A DNA stretch of 64,000 nucleotides from Dyadobacter sp. CY323 (GCF_021390245.1 NZ_JAJUXH010000009.1:163673-227672); one strand, 5' to 3'; numbered from the stretch's first letter, positions 1 to 9,111 are shown. Numbers and translations are program-made. The notes: generated from the letters alone by a model not told the origin.

Positions 1-846
1 TAAAGATTCTTCCAACTGTCCCAATGCCGCCGCTAATTGTTCGTCATTCGGCGCAACACCATGCCATTTGTGGCTACCCATCATGAAATCGACTCCAAAG
101 CCCATTCCCGTGTGCAACAAAACCAAAATTGGCCTGCCGTGGCCCAGTCGGCTTTTGGCTTCGTAAAGTCCTTTCAGAACCGCAGCCATATCATTGCCTT
201 CTTCAATGGAAATTACTTCCCAGCCGAAAGCTTCGTATTTTTTACCAAGATCACGGTTGTTCATTACCTTCACTGTCGGGCCGTCGATCTGCTGTCCATT
301 CAAATCAATGAATGCGATCAGGTTATCAACCTGCGCATGTGGAGCAAATGTTACCGCTTCCCAAACCTGACCTTCCTGCTGCTCGCCATCGCCCATCAAT
401 ACATACACCAGACCTTTATCGCCATTCAGCTTTTTTGCCTGCGCAGCGCCTAATGCAACCGAAAGCCCCTGACCCAGTGAGCCAGATGCGATCCGGATAC
501 CTTCCAGATGTTCGTGCGTGGTAGGGTGGCCCTGAAGACGCGAATCCAGTTTACGGAACGTAGCAAGCTCCTCAACCGGGAAATACCCGCGACGCGCCAG
601 CACACTGTACCAAACCGGCGAAATATGTCCATTTGATAAAAAGAAAATATCCTCATCCGTGCCGTTCATGTCAAATACCGGCTTTCCATCCTGCTCTTTC
701 AATTTCAGGCGCTCAAAGTAGAGTGCCACAAATAATTCTGTGCAGCCCAGGGAACCTCCCGGGTGACCCGACTGGCAACCATGCACCATTCGGACGATGT
801 CCCGGCGGACCTGCGAAGCAACCTTTTCTAATTGTTCAATTTCCAT
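1..846 (-). CDS. Transketolase, N-terminal (TPP-binding) subunit, runs off left edge
   Basis: Split-type transketolase half that binds thiamine diphosphate; with a separate C-terminal subunit it moves two-carbon units in the non-oxidative pentose phosphate pathway. Reading from ATG 846 there are 282 codons with no stop before the edge, close to the usual length of this subunit, so only the stop or a few residues may be missing. The cofactor motif GDGEQQEGQVWEA is at residues 152-164, with a following DLN at 181-183; the substrate-side GHPGGS is at 28-33. The C-terminal subunit would be expected just beyond the left edge. Cytoplasmic. Family assignment is firm; the order of the second subunit is inferred. 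Confidence 0.93.
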   Translation of the reverse strand, partial: MEIEQLEKVASQVRRDIVRMVHGCQSGHPGGSLGCTELFVALYFERLKLKEQDGKPVFDMNGTDEDIFFLSNGHISPVWYSVLARRGYFPVEELATFRKLDSRLQGHPTTHEHLEGIRIASGSLGQGLSVALGAAQAKKLNGDKGLVYVLMGDGEQQEGQVWEAVTFAPHAQVDNLIAFIDLNGQQIDGPTVKVMNNRDLGKKYEAFGWEVISIEEGNDMAAVLKGLYEAKSRLGHGRPILVLLHTGMGFGVDFMMGSHKWHGVAPNDEQLAAALGQLEESL

Positions 847-944
847 TGTTATTTTCTATTGATTATGCTTGGTCAATTGGCTCCGAAACGAGAAGAACCA
901 TGTAAATGTCCCTCAATTCCGAATTCTTAAATGACTGATTATTA

Positions 945-1400
945 TTAACTATTCCTCAAAATTTGATCAGTGTGATTCTTAGATTCAACCTTCCTGATGA
1001 TTTCCTGGATCAGCCCGTTTTCATCTATGACGAATGTCGTGCGCAATAGCCCCATATAGGTACGCCCAAAAGTCGTTTTTTCACCCCAAACGCCATATGC
1101 ATTCACCATCTCATGATCGGTATCTGACAACAATGGAAAAGGTAGCTGATATTTCTTGATAAACCTTACATGTGACTTCTGATCATCGGTACTTATTCCC
1201 AGTACTTTATAACCTTTTTTAAGTAGCGACTGATAGTTATCCCTGATATTGCAGGCTTGTGTGGTACAGGTAGGTGTGTTGTCTTTTGGATAAAAGTATA
1301 GAATCACTTTTTCTCCTTTGAAATCGGAAAGTTTTACTTCTTCCCCATCCTGATTCTTTAACTTAAATGCCGGTGCCGGATCGCCCACCTGAAGTTCCAT
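945..1400 (-). CDS. bcp: Thioredoxin-dependent thiol peroxidase (Bcp/PrxQ)
   Basis: Peroxiredoxin of the BCP/PrxQ family, reducing hydrogen peroxide and organic hydroperoxides at the expense of thioredoxin. The 151 residues match the family length. The peroxidatic cysteine is C45 in TPTC, and the resolving cysteine C50 lies five residues on, as in atypical two-Cys PrxQ proteins. No signal peptide, so cytoplasmic. It follows the M23 peptidase gene by only 3 bp on the same strand, so the two are probably co-transcribed; a functional link between them is not evident. Confidence 0.95.
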   Translation of the reverse strand: MELQVGDPAPAFKLKNQDGEEVKLSDFKGEKVILYFYPKDNTPTCTTQACNIRDNYQSLLKKGYKVLGISTDDQKSHVRFIKKYQLPFPLLSDTDHEMVNAYGVWGEKTTFGRTYMGLLRTTFVIDENGLIQEIIRKVESKNHTDQILRNS

Positions 1401-1403
1401 ACT

Positions 1404-3371
1404 TTATTTTTTGCGTTGCTTAGTAGCTTTGGTTTTTTTACGTACAACAACCGGATCTACTAATTCTGTTCGCAAGATAGTGCTATTTCCTGCCCTGTCT
1501 GTTACTTCAAGCATAAGTTCACCTTCGAAAGGAAGGCTATCATCCTGTTTCTCAGACCATATATAGCTTTTTTTATAATCGTAATTCAATAAAACCCATT
1601 CCCCATTAACGAGCGCTTTAAAGTGGCCAATGCCCGAAACGGCGTCGCTGATGTATCCCCGGATCCTGTGTTGGCTATGTTCTACCAACCTGACTTTGGG
1701 CGGAAGTGTATCTTCCTGGATTACGAAAGTCCCAAGTTCACGCGTGTCAAATTTGATCGTATCGCCGGACCATAATCCGCCTAAAAACCGGTAGTAACCG
1801 TCCAGATAGCGATACACACGTGTTTTTTCTTTGTTGTCCGGCACTTTTTCGGGTATTAAAGAGACACTGACGTGATCATTCAACGCAGTTCCCCGATGGT
1901 TGATCGTAAGTGCATTAAAATTTCTCTGACCCGTCAAAAACAGCGTATCGAACAGACTAGTCGCCTGGAAATCAATCCCCCATTTATCCGACCTGTAACT
2001 GGCCGGACTACCCGGAAAAACAGGACTTCTCAGATAGGTTTTTACGGTTGTCGCATTCACTTTAACCGAATCGGGCCGGTATTCTCTCAGATCAGTGAGA
2101 AAAACGGCGGATTCTGCAGCGTAGAAATCAGGTTCCTTTTTTATTTCCTTACCATCTGCAAAATAAGTAGCAAATGGAATGGAGCTCTTGTAATATTTCG
2201 CTTTTACGACAAGCGTATTTTCCTGCACATCGGTTGCGACCCATTCCGGATTTACTTCGATGTCATGCACCGGCAGCGGCGGATTTTGCGGCTCGCCTTT
2301 TACATTAAATATCAGCTCTGAAAAATTTTCATACGAATCCGATATTCTGATCCGCACTTCATGGGTCAATGTGTCCGTAATATTGAGTTTCCCCCGATAC
2401 GAATCTGTTTTATAGAGATTGAAGTTATTGCCATCCGGGACGTAGCATTTTAAAAACCTCTGCCCCGTTTTCTGCTCTGTTGCGTAGTCGATCAGATTAT
2501 TATAATCGCGGGTTGGAGTGGCGGGGAAAATTTCCATGTTATATGAAAAAAGCTCACTGCCATCCATCTTTATCTCAATGCATTGAAGTCCGTACCGAAA
2601 CCCGGTGCCCGTCATCTGGTCATGAGCAACCATTTCAATACCAATTAATCCGGTCGCTGATACGGGCTCTGTCAACCGGTACGAACCGTCAGCCAATTTT
2701 ACCGGCGTATATATTTTACGATCAAATTGCTTATTAACCCGACCATTAATGTCCATGGGCCGGATGGCAAGGTTGACGAATTTTGGCGGGGTAACGTCTT
2801 TTATTTCATTAAATCCAAAATACAGGGGATTGAGGTAATTATTATTGGAATCTCTGATCTCGAAATGCAAATGCGGCCCGGCCGATCCTCCGGTATTGCC
2901 TGAAAGTGCGATAACCTCTCCTTTTTTAAAGGCATATTTTCCTTCTTCCGGAAACAGTTCAATCTCAAAAGTCTGTTTTTTATATTGCTCCTCCCGGACG
3001 TAATTGCCTAATGCACCGCCGAATTTCAACAAATGCCCATAAACGGTGGTCTGCCCATTTGGATGCCGCAGAAAAATCACATTCCCATAACCACTTCGCT
3101 GCACCGCGACTTTGAAAACATACCCTTCCGCAGCCGCATACACAGGCAACCCTTCCCGCTGCTGCGTGCGGATGTCCAAGCCGGCATGAAAATGATTGGA
3201 TCGGAGGTCACCCAAGCCGCCTGCCAGTGAATTAGCCAGCCCCGGACGAATCGGAAATTGGTAATACCCTTTTGGATAAGATTGTTTTTGAGCAATTGAC
3301 CATTGACCAAAAACTACTAAAACCAACAAAATGAAACCGAAACGGACACCAGCCCGAAAGTGATGATGCAT
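1404..3371 (-). CDS. Secreted M23 family metallopeptidase
   Basis: Peptidoglycan endopeptidase-type protein of 655 residues. A signal peptide spans about 8-28 (hydrophobic run ending SIAQ). The LytM/M23 domain is N-terminal: HFHAGLD gives zinc ligands H62 and D66, and the second half of the site is HLHFE with H167 and H169. All canonical ligands are present, so it may be active rather than an EnvC-like dead activator. The roughly 450 residues after the domain look beta-rich (Ig-like) and end in a basic tail. It lies between the hydrolase gene and bcp on the same strand, with gaps of 48 and 3 bp. Substrate is inferred from the family. Confidence 0.9.
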   Translation of the reverse strand: MHHHFRAGVRFGFILLVLVVFGQWSIAQKQSYPKGYYQFPIRPGLANSLAGGLGDLRSNHFHAGLDIRTQQREGLPVYAAAEGYVFKVAVQRSGYGNVIFLRHPNGQTTVYGHLLKFGGALGNYVREEQYKKQTFEIELFPEEGKYAFKKGEVIALSGNTGGSAGPHLHFEIRDSNNNYLNPLYFGFNEIKDVTPPKFVNLAIRPMDINGRVNKQFDRKIYTPVKLADGSYRLTEPVSATGLIGIEMVAHDQMTGTGFRYGLQCIEIKMDGSELFSYNMEIFPATPTRDYNNLIDYATEQKTGQRFLKCYVPDGNNFNLYKTDSYRGKLNITDTLTHEVRIRISDSYENFSELIFNVKGEPQNPPLPVHDIEVNPEWVATDVQENTLVVKAKYYKSSIPFATYFADGKEIKKEPDFYAAESAVFLTDLREYRPDSVKVNATTVKTYLRSPVFPGSPASYRSDKWGIDFQATSLFDTLFLTGQRNFNALTINHRGTALNDHVSVSLIPEKVPDNKEKTRVYRYLDGYYRFLGGLWSGDTIKFDTRELGTFVIQEDTLPPKVRLVEHSQHRIRGYISDAVSGIGHFKALVNGEWVLLNYDYKKSYIWSEKQDDSLPFEGELMLEVTDRAGNSTILRTELVDPVVVRKKTKATKQRKK

Positions 3372-3419
3372 GAAAAAAGTGTATGATTGGGGGACTATCG
3401 TGAAGTTTGGCGATATGGT

Positions 3420-4031
3420 TTATCTAACGAATAATTCGAGCATCTTCTTGCCTTCAATGGATGCGGTTAGCTTGTCACCAACTTTCACTGCTGAAACACC
3501 TTTGGGCGTGCCTGTGAAGATCAGGTCGCCTTTTTTCAACATAAAATATTTTGAAACAAACGAAATAAGGTAGTTGATCCGATAAAGCATCATCGAAGAA
3601 TTCCCGTTCTGCCGCGTTTCTCCATTTATATCCAGACTGAAATTAATATTCTGAATGTCTGCATAATCACTCACCGGCACAAACTCCGAAACCGGCGCGG
3701 AACCATTAAATGCCTTTGCTAATTCCCAGGGCAACCCTTTGCTTTTCAGCTCCGATTGAAGATCACGCGCGGTAAAATCGATGCCAACACCAATCTCGTC
3801 GTAATATTTGTGCGCAAACCTTTCTTCAATGTTCTTGCCTACCCGGTTTATCTTCACGACCAGCTCCACTTCATGATGCACGTCTTTTGAAAAATCCGGA
3901 TAGAAAAACGGATCTCCGGTTCGAACGAGCGCCGTTTCAGGTTTTAGGAATATAACCGGCGCATCTGGTTTTTCGTTGTTCAGTTCAGCAATATGCTCGG
4001 TGTAATTCCGGCCTACACAAATAATTTTCAT
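3420..4031 (-). CDS. Fumarylacetoacetate hydrolase family protein
   Basis: FAH-fold enzyme of 203 residues, acting on C-C bonds or enol/keto forms of dicarboxylic or acylpyruvate compounds. It starts with the family signature MKIICVGRNYTEH, and metal ligands fit HHEVELV (E54, E56) and GIDFTARD (D85). The length fits the short acylpyruvase/oxaloacetate tautomerase branch (FAHD1-like) rather than full fumarylacetoacetase. It has no signal peptide. It is the first gene of a minus-strand run with the M23 peptidase and bcp. The exact substrate cannot be read from sequence. Confidence 0.9.
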   Translation of the reverse strand: MKIICVGRNYTEHIAELNNEKPDAPVIFLKPETALVRTGDPFFYPDFSKDVHHEVELVVKINRVGKNIEERFAHKYYDEIGVGIDFTARDLQSELKSKGLPWELAKAFNGSAPVSEFVPVSDYADIQNINFSLDINGETRQNGNSSMMLYRINYLISFVSKYFMLKKGDLIFTGTPKGVSAVKVGDKLTASIEGKKMLELFVR

Positions 4032-4167
4032 TCGCAGAAATAAGATTTAAACGGTATGACAGTCAGTCGCAAAACTACTTACAAAGCAGCCAGAGACATA
4101 ACATTTGCTACAATTTTTCACGCCAAAAGCAGTTGAATAATCAGGCAGCGCAGCCGTTTTGATTCCT

Positions 4168-4194
4168 TTGAGCTAAATTTTCTTGCTATTTTTG
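4168..4194 (+). promoter_or_regulatory. Possible promoter for the NlpC/P60 gene
   Basis: The -7 element TATTTTTG at 4187-4194 matches the Bacteroidota consensus TAnnTTTG exactly. A TTG at 4168-4170 lies 16 bp upstream, slightly short of the usual 17-23 bp spacing. Predicted transcription start is near 4201, about 23 bp before the ATG at 4224. Confidence 0.4.
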
Positions 4195-4223
4195 AGATAA
4201 CATATTCCATTCGCCGCTTACGC

Positions 4224-4844
4224 ATGAAGAAGCAGATTCCCTTTTCTTTTTTACCAATCATTTGCATTCTTTCATTTGCCATCCTTCAATTTTCCTGCGA
4301 CACGCTGCGTAAAGCGCCGGAGCGCTCCACTTCTTCGCGTCCGGGAACACGTAAAACGTTGACGAACCGGAGGCCGGTCGCCAAAGCCCCGGTGCGCAAG
4401 CCAGCTGCCGCAACAAAACCTCAATATGCTCGTCCGGGATCTGTTTCAACAGCTGCCATTCCACAAGTCGTTCAGGTCGCGCGGACGTACACAGGCACTC
4501 CATATAGGTCGGGTGGTAATGATAAAAACGGCATTGACTGCTCCGGGCTCATCTGCTCGGTTTATTCCGAAGTGGGCGTAAAAGTGCCGCGGATCTCCTG
4601 GCAGCAATCGGAATTTGGCCAGGAAGTAGCTAAATTAGAAGACATTAAAGCCGGAGACTGGCTCTTTTTTGTTCCCGAAGCCGGTAAGGAAGGATACGTT
4701 TCACACGCAGGAATTGTTACCGATGTGAGAGGTCAGCAGGAAATCATTTTTATTCATGCTTCTACTTCGCGCGGTGTTAGGGAGGATAATCTATTTTCTA
4801 CTTATTTTAAGGGTCGCTTTGTAAAAGCAATGCGTCCATTTTGA
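4224..4844 (+). CDS. NlpC/P60 family peptidase, predicted lipoprotein
   Basis: Cysteine endopeptidase that would cut peptide stems of peptidoglycan. Of 206 residues, 1-24 form a lipoprotein signal with lipobox ending at C25 (LQFSC). Residues 30-75 are a proline/lysine/arginine-rich linker. The NlpC/P60 domain follows with catalytic C106 in GIDCSGL, H161 in SHAGIV and H178 in IHAS. Probably anchored in the outer or inner membrane facing the periplasm. The gene ends 10 bp before the 10-TM gene, so the three plus-strand genes here may form one transcript, although no functional link to the downstream pair is obvious. Confidence 0.93.
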   Translation: MKKQIPFSFLPIICILSFAILQFSCDTLRKAPERSTSSRPGTRKTLTNRRPVAKAPVRKPAAATKPQYARPGSVSTAAIPQVVQVARTYTGTPYRSGGNDKNGIDCSGLICSVYSEVGVKVPRISWQQSEFGQEVAKLEDIKAGDWLFFVPEAGKEGYVSHAGIVTDVRGQQEIIFIHASTSRGVREDNLFSTYFKGRFVKAMRPF

Positions 4845-4854
4845 CGATCAAATC

Positions 4855-6078
4855 ATGTCGACGACCCTCAGCCCTCCCCCACCGACGGACACTGCAAGAA
4901 TGCACCTCGCGAAAAGTAGCCCCCGCATTCCGGTGTACATTTTCGCAACTGTATTTGCCTCGTTCTGCGTCATCACAGGCCTAATCTGGGACATTTGCTG
5001 GCATTTGAGCATCGGCCGGGACGGATTGTTATCTCCTCCACACCTGGTCATTTACCTCGGCGCGGTTGTTTCAGGTTTGTTTTCAGGTTATGAGATTTTA
5101 AGAAAGACATTTTGGGGCAGTAAAGAAGAAAAAGCAACAAGCGTTAAGATTTGGGGCTTTTTTTACAGTTCACTCGGCTCGCTTTTCTGCGTGTGGGGCG
5201 CATTATCCATGCTCACTTCGGCCCCGTTTGATGACTGGTGGCACAACACTTATGGTCTGGATGTGACCATTCTTTCCCCGCCGCATACCGTGCTGATCCT
5301 CGGCATTATAGGCATCCAGTTTGGTGCGATGATCAGTGTGATCGCGATTAAAAATCAGGTTAAGTTTTTAAAAAACATGACCACCAATCAGGAAAAAGCA
5401 TTGAACTCCGTTTTGTTCGTGCTTTTTGCACTCTCTGCCGGTTTCCTGCTGACAATCTGGTATACACTGATATCAGAAGAATTGGGGCGAATGCGGGTTC
5501 GCCGGTCCAGCTTTTACATTTTCTCGGGAGCCGCATTTCCTATCTTATTAATGGCAGTCGGTAAAGCTGTCAACCATAAATGGACGATAACTGCCGTAGC
5601 CGCCGTTTACACGATTTTGATGCTGCTCACATTATGGATCATTCCATTATTCCCGGCCGAACCCAAGCTCGGCCCCATTCTAAATCATTTCGATCATTAT
5701 CAGGGCTTTCAGTTTCCATTGCTTTTAATCTTACCAGCCTTCGCCATGGACTTGCTCAGACATCGTTTCGGTTACCTGAACGACTGGCAGTTGACACCCC
5801 TTCTCGGCTTCGCTTTCCTCATCGTATTTTTTGTAGTTCAATGGTTTTTCGGTGGTTTTTTAATGGAATCACCTTATGCGAGAAACTGGTTTTTTGGAAG
5901 TCACTATTGGTATTTTGGAAATCCGCCGGAATGGGAGTACCGGTACAAATTTGGCCCGTGGATGCTGGAAGACTTCGGCACACTGTCAAAAGGGTTAGGT
6001 ATCGCTTTGATCGCAACATTAATTTCCACCCGCATTGGCCTTGCCTGGGGCAATTGGATGCATAAAATTCAACGATGA
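4855..6078 (+). CDS. Polytopic membrane protein with duplicated Asp/His motif (PmoC-like site?)
   Basis: Unrecognised 407-residue protein with about ten hydrophobic segments, near 25-48, 64-82, 97-120, 141-162, 180-204, 215-238, 240-263, 283-302, 311-336 and 380-400. Two related units sit at the ends of helices 1 and 3. WDICWH then SPPH gives D46, H50 and H63 (D-x3-H-x12-H). DDWWH then SPPH gives D126, H130 and H144 (D-x3-H-x13-H). The first spacing equals that of the CuC ligands D156, H160 and H173 of Methylococcus PmoC. The stop overlaps the next start as ATGA, so the two are translationally coupled. A metal-binding role is inference; no overall similarity to PmoC could be tested here. Confidence 0.55.
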   Translation: MSTTLSPPPPTDTARMHLAKSSPRIPVYIFATVFASFCVITGLIWDICWHLSIGRDGLLSPPHLVIYLGAVVSGLFSGYEILRKTFWGSKEEKATSVKIWGFFYSSLGSLFCVWGALSMLTSAPFDDWWHNTYGLDVTILSPPHTVLILGIIGIQFGAMISVIAIKNQVKFLKNMTTNQEKALNSVLFVLFALSAGFLLTIWYTLISEELGRMRVRRSSFYIFSGAAFPILLMAVGKAVNHKWTITAVAAVYTILMLLTLWIIPLFPAEPKLGPILNHFDHYQGFQFPLLLILPAFAMDLLRHRFGYLNDWQLTPLLGFAFLIVFFVVQWFFGGFLMESPYARNWFFGSHYWYFGNPPEWEYRYKFGPWMLEDFGTLSKGLGIALIATLISTRIGLAWGNWMHKIQR

Positions 6079-7730
6079 AAACGTTTTTATCTCTCGCACT
6101 TTTATTGATTTGTTCCGTTGCCCAGGCTCACGTGGGAAGTTCGGGCGTACAAATGCAGGGACAAGCCGGACCCTACAAAGTCCTGGTGAGCATTCAGCCC
6201 CCGGATGTAATCCCCGGTACCGCAAAAGTTTCGGTATTCATCGAGAATCCCGGTGTTACCCGGGTTGCCGCACGTCCGGTTTATTTTTATTCCGGTGATA
6301 AAGGTGCGCCATCTGCAGACGAACTTGCCCAGGTACCGGATCAGAAGGGCCAGTTTCAGGGAGTAATCTGGTTAATGGAATGGGGCTCGTCGAGCGCCCA
6401 GTTCACCATTGAGGGAGCAAATGGAAAAGGCGAGATGATTGTTCCCATTGTGGCTGTTTCCACCGCAGAAAGAGATATGCCCAAACAACTTGGGATCGGA
6501 TTGAGCATACTCGGTGTCATTCTTTTTCTTTTGATGATCACTACCATCGGGGCCAGTGTCGGTGACGGACTTTTGAAACCCGGCGAAGTACTAACCGTTT
6601 CACAAAAGCGAAAAAAACGGATTAACATGGGCATTGCTGTCCTTGTGTGTACATTGATATTATATGGCGGAAGCAGCTGGTGGGATAGCTGGGCTGCTGA
6701 ATACAAACAATGGCTTTACAAACCAATTAAAGGAAATGCGGCAGTTTTGGATAATTCAGATCAGCGGATTTTCCAGCTAAAAATAGACACGCGCGAATGG
6801 GACAAAAAGTCACGCGGAAGTATGCTCAGTACGCTGATACCTGATCACGGAAAGCTGATGCACACTTTTTTGATCCGTATGCCCGGGCTCGACGCATTTG
6901 CCCACATCCATCCCGAACGGAAAGACAGCGTCACATTTGAAGCACTTTTACCAAAGTTACCCGCAGGAAAATACATTGCTTACTCAGACATTGTTCAGTT
7001 TTCCGGGTTCGCCGAGACGATCGTAGATACGCTGGTAATCGGCGCTCCAAACGAAAATCTCCTGACAACTTCCGAATTGACCGGAGAAGATACCTATGTA
7101 GTTACCGACCCGATCGACCTCCCTGGAAAAGCTTCATTGATGGATGAAAATGTGGTGATCTGCGGCCAGCCGGGCACTAAAACTGTTTTCAAAGACGGCT
7201 CCTATGCCATTTGGGAAGGCAAGCCCGACAAAGCTCTTGAGGCAGGAAAACCGTATCAGCTCAATTTTGAGATCTTTAATCCCGATGGTAGCCCATGCCT
7301 GCCTGAACCTTACCTGGGAATGACGGGCCACGTGGCCGTGATCCGGTCGGATGGTTCCGTTTATATCCATTTGCATCCGTCTGGCTCCATTGCCATGGCA
7401 GCCGGAACACGTTTTCAAAACCGCATTGCCGATACTGCAAAAGTGGTCAAACGACCATCTCCTGCGATCTTCAGAGATAGTGTTGATCAACATCTCGCCC
7501 GGTTAAAAGCGATGTCAACCCTGGAACGCGAAGAATTCCTGATGACTGAAATGGGTATGTACAACAGCACGGGAACTGGAATGAACGGAATGGAGCATGG
7601 CAACCGCATTTCGTTTCCTTATGCATTTCCGAGAGATGGACGTTACCGCATTTTCCTACAGGTAAAACGCAACGAAAAAGTGATGACGGGCGCGTTTGAT
7701 GTGAAGGTCAAAGATTCAACGACTCTTTAG
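6075..7730 (+). CDS. Membrane-anchored periplasmic protein with HxH motifs (PmoB-like layout?)
   Basis: Unrecognised 551-residue protein. A signal peptide ends SVAQA, so cleavage after A18 would leave H19 as the mature N-terminus. A beta-type domain covers about 19-135, two membrane helices 138-160 and 185-203, and a long periplasmic part 220-551. That part holds two related stretches, one with H263 and AHIHP (H277, H279), one with H419 and YIHLHP (H432, H434), and ends in FPYAFPRDGRYRI, reminiscent of periplasmic copper-associated beta domains. Soluble domain, two helices, soluble domain and an N-terminal His is also the plan of PmoB. It overlaps the upstream membrane gene by 4 bp. Copper binding is a hypothesis. 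Confidence 0.5.
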   Translation: MKTFLSLALLLICSVAQAHVGSSGVQMQGQAGPYKVLVSIQPPDVIPGTAKVSVFIENPGVTRVAARPVYFYSGDKGAPSADELAQVPDQKGQFQGVIWLMEWGSSSAQFTIEGANGKGEMIVPIVAVSTAERDMPKQLGIGLSILGVILFLLMITTIGASVGDGLLKPGEVLTVSQKRKKRINMGIAVLVCTLILYGGSSWWDSWAAEYKQWLYKPIKGNAAVLDNSDQRIFQLKIDTREWDKKSRGSMLSTLIPDHGKLMHTFLIRMPGLDAFAHIHPERKDSVTFEALLPKLPAGKYIAYSDIVQFSGFAETIVDTLVIGAPNENLLTTSELTGEDTYVVTDPIDLPGKASLMDENVVICGQPGTKTVFKDGSYAIWEGKPDKALEAGKPYQLNFEIFNPDGSPCLPEPYLGMTGHVAVIRSDGSVYIHLHPSGSIAMAAGTRFQNRIADTAKVVKRPSPAIFRDSVDQHLARLKAMSTLEREEFLMTEMGMYNSTGTGMNGMEHGNRISFPYAFPRDGRYRIFLQVKRNEKVMTGAFDVKVKDSTTL

Positions 7731-7735
7731 TGCAT

Positions 7736-8392
7736 TCAAAACAATTCCTGGATTTTGGCAAAAGACAGGTCTTTGTAATTTTCAACATAAAAATTACAAG
7801 GTGGTAATTCATCTGCTGAATGCGAGCTGAGAACACCTACTACCCGCATTCCTGCGTTCAGCGCAGCGGTAACACCTGAAAAAGAGTCTTCGAAAACAAC
7901 GCATTGGTCTGGGGTTACTCCCAGATTTTTTGCGGATGTGAGATATACCTCAGGATCCGGCTTGTGCTTTTTTACATTTTCACTTGCCAGGATCGAACCT
8001 AAATGTGAGCGAACCGGTACTTTACTTAATATTAATTCCAGATTTGCGTGCGGAGCGGAAGTTGCAACACCCAGTTCGACGCCGTGTTGTTTCAAATCCT
8101 CCATGAATTCTACAATACCTTCAATCGGCTTAATGTAAGGTTCATAAATCTGCCGGAAAAGACTTTCTTTTTCATCCTCCATCTGCAACAATTCTTCGCC
8201 TTCCACAACACGTTGAAGGAAATGGCTGAGAATATAACTATTGCTTTTCCCAAACATATGCTGCGCGAATTCCTCGTCTGTCGGCGCCAGGTCGCGTCTC
8301 GAGAAAAACTCTCTGAATGCTTTTGAATGGTACGGATTGGTATGGCAAATGACGCCATCCATGTCGAATATGACTGCGATTTTCTCTTTCAT
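7736..8392 (-). CDS. HAD family hydrolase (beta-phosphoglucomutase-like)
   Basis: Phosphatase or phosphomutase of the HAD superfamily, subfamily I with an alpha-helical cap, 218 residues. Motif I is FDMDG with nucleophile D10 and D12. Motif II is the threonine/serine at 111-112 (ATSA), motif III is K144 in KHKPDP, and motif IV is ED at 168-169 in VFEDSFSG. The pattern fits beta-phosphoglucomutase or small sugar-phosphate phosphatases; substrate is not determinable. Cytoplasmic. It is convergent with the histidine-rich membrane gene, only 5 bp separating the stops, with no clear terminator between. Confidence 0.9.
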   Translation of the reverse strand: MKEKIAVIFDMDGVICHTNPYHSKAFREFFSRRDLAPTDEEFAQHMFGKSNSYILSHFLQRVVEGEELLQMEDEKESLFRQIYEPYIKPIEGIVEFMEDLKQHGVELGVATSAPHANLELILSKVPVRSHLGSILASENVKKHKPDPEVYLTSAKNLGVTPDQCVVFEDSFSGVTAALNAGMRVVGVLSSHSADELPPCNFYVENYKDLSFAKIQELF

Positions 8393-8640
8393 CCCGCAAA
8401 TTTAATGATTGACAGAGATTGTTTAAAAGCAAAAAACCGGACAATTTCGATTCGACGTTTTTATGATTTCCCCGGATATCATGTCAGACTTTTAAATTAT
8501 CAATAGCAATTAATAAGGTTATTCTATTAAATTTACCATACACAGGTTTACTTTTCGCGACTATTAGTCTACAACCTTTAAAACTCAGACACTTGAAACT
8601 CTCCGATTCACTAATATTGTGCTTTAATTAATTGTCGTGT

Positions 8641-9099
8641 ATGAATGAATTAGAAAGGATAAACAACGGGGTCAGTCCACAACCGTTAGCTAGCAATAAC
8701 AGCCTGTCCTCCCTCGAAATATATGATAAATTTGGAGCTATGGCTTATGGAATCATACTACAGATCCTGCCACAGCCGCATTTGGCCCAGGAAGTGTTGG
8801 TCAGCGTATTTTCTTCCCCCCAGTTACAATCCTGCAACAGTTACCCGTTTACCTTTGCGGCATGCGTGATCAAGCTGGCGAGGGCAAAGGCAGTGGAAGC
8901 AAAACGCAAGCTCACAGCACTGGTTCCGGCAAATGAGGAAGATGCCGTCGATGCCGATTCCCTATCACCTCAAAATATATTCGAACTTGCTTTCCGTCAG
9001 GGATTTACTCCCGATGAAGTTGCCAAGAAACTGAATATTACCAAATCAGAAGTTCTCCGGAGCTTTCATGACTTTTTCAAATCGTATCGCAACGCATAA
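8641..9099 (+). CDS. Degenerate ECF-sigma-like protein
   Basis: A 152-residue protein that I read as a divergent ECF sigma-70 relative. Residues ~24-95 (YDKFGAMAYGIILQI onward) match the shape of sigma region 2, and the C-terminal ~115-150 (FTPDEVAKKLNITKSEVLRSF) matches the region 4 helix-turn-helix. The region 2 positions that normally contact promoter DNA look poorly kept. Start: ATG 8641 is preferred over an in-frame TTG at 8632. The next gene, 12 bp downstream, resembles an RskA-type anti-sigma factor, which supports the reading. It may instead be a non-polymerase regulator derived from a sigma factor. Confidence 0.6.
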   Translation: MNELERINNGVSPQPLASNNSLSSLEIYDKFGAMAYGIILQILPQPHLAQEVLVSVFSSPQLQSCNSYPFTFAACVIKLARAKAVEAKRKLTALVPANEEDAVDADSLSPQNIFELAFRQGFTPDEVAKKLNITKSEVLRSFHDFFKSYRNA

Positions 9100-9111
9100 T
9101 CAGAACACACT

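Noticed and set aside
37..905. Several plus-strand frames in the first 900 bases.
   Set aside because: They are antisense shadows of the transketolase gene, which has clear TPP motifs on the minus strand.
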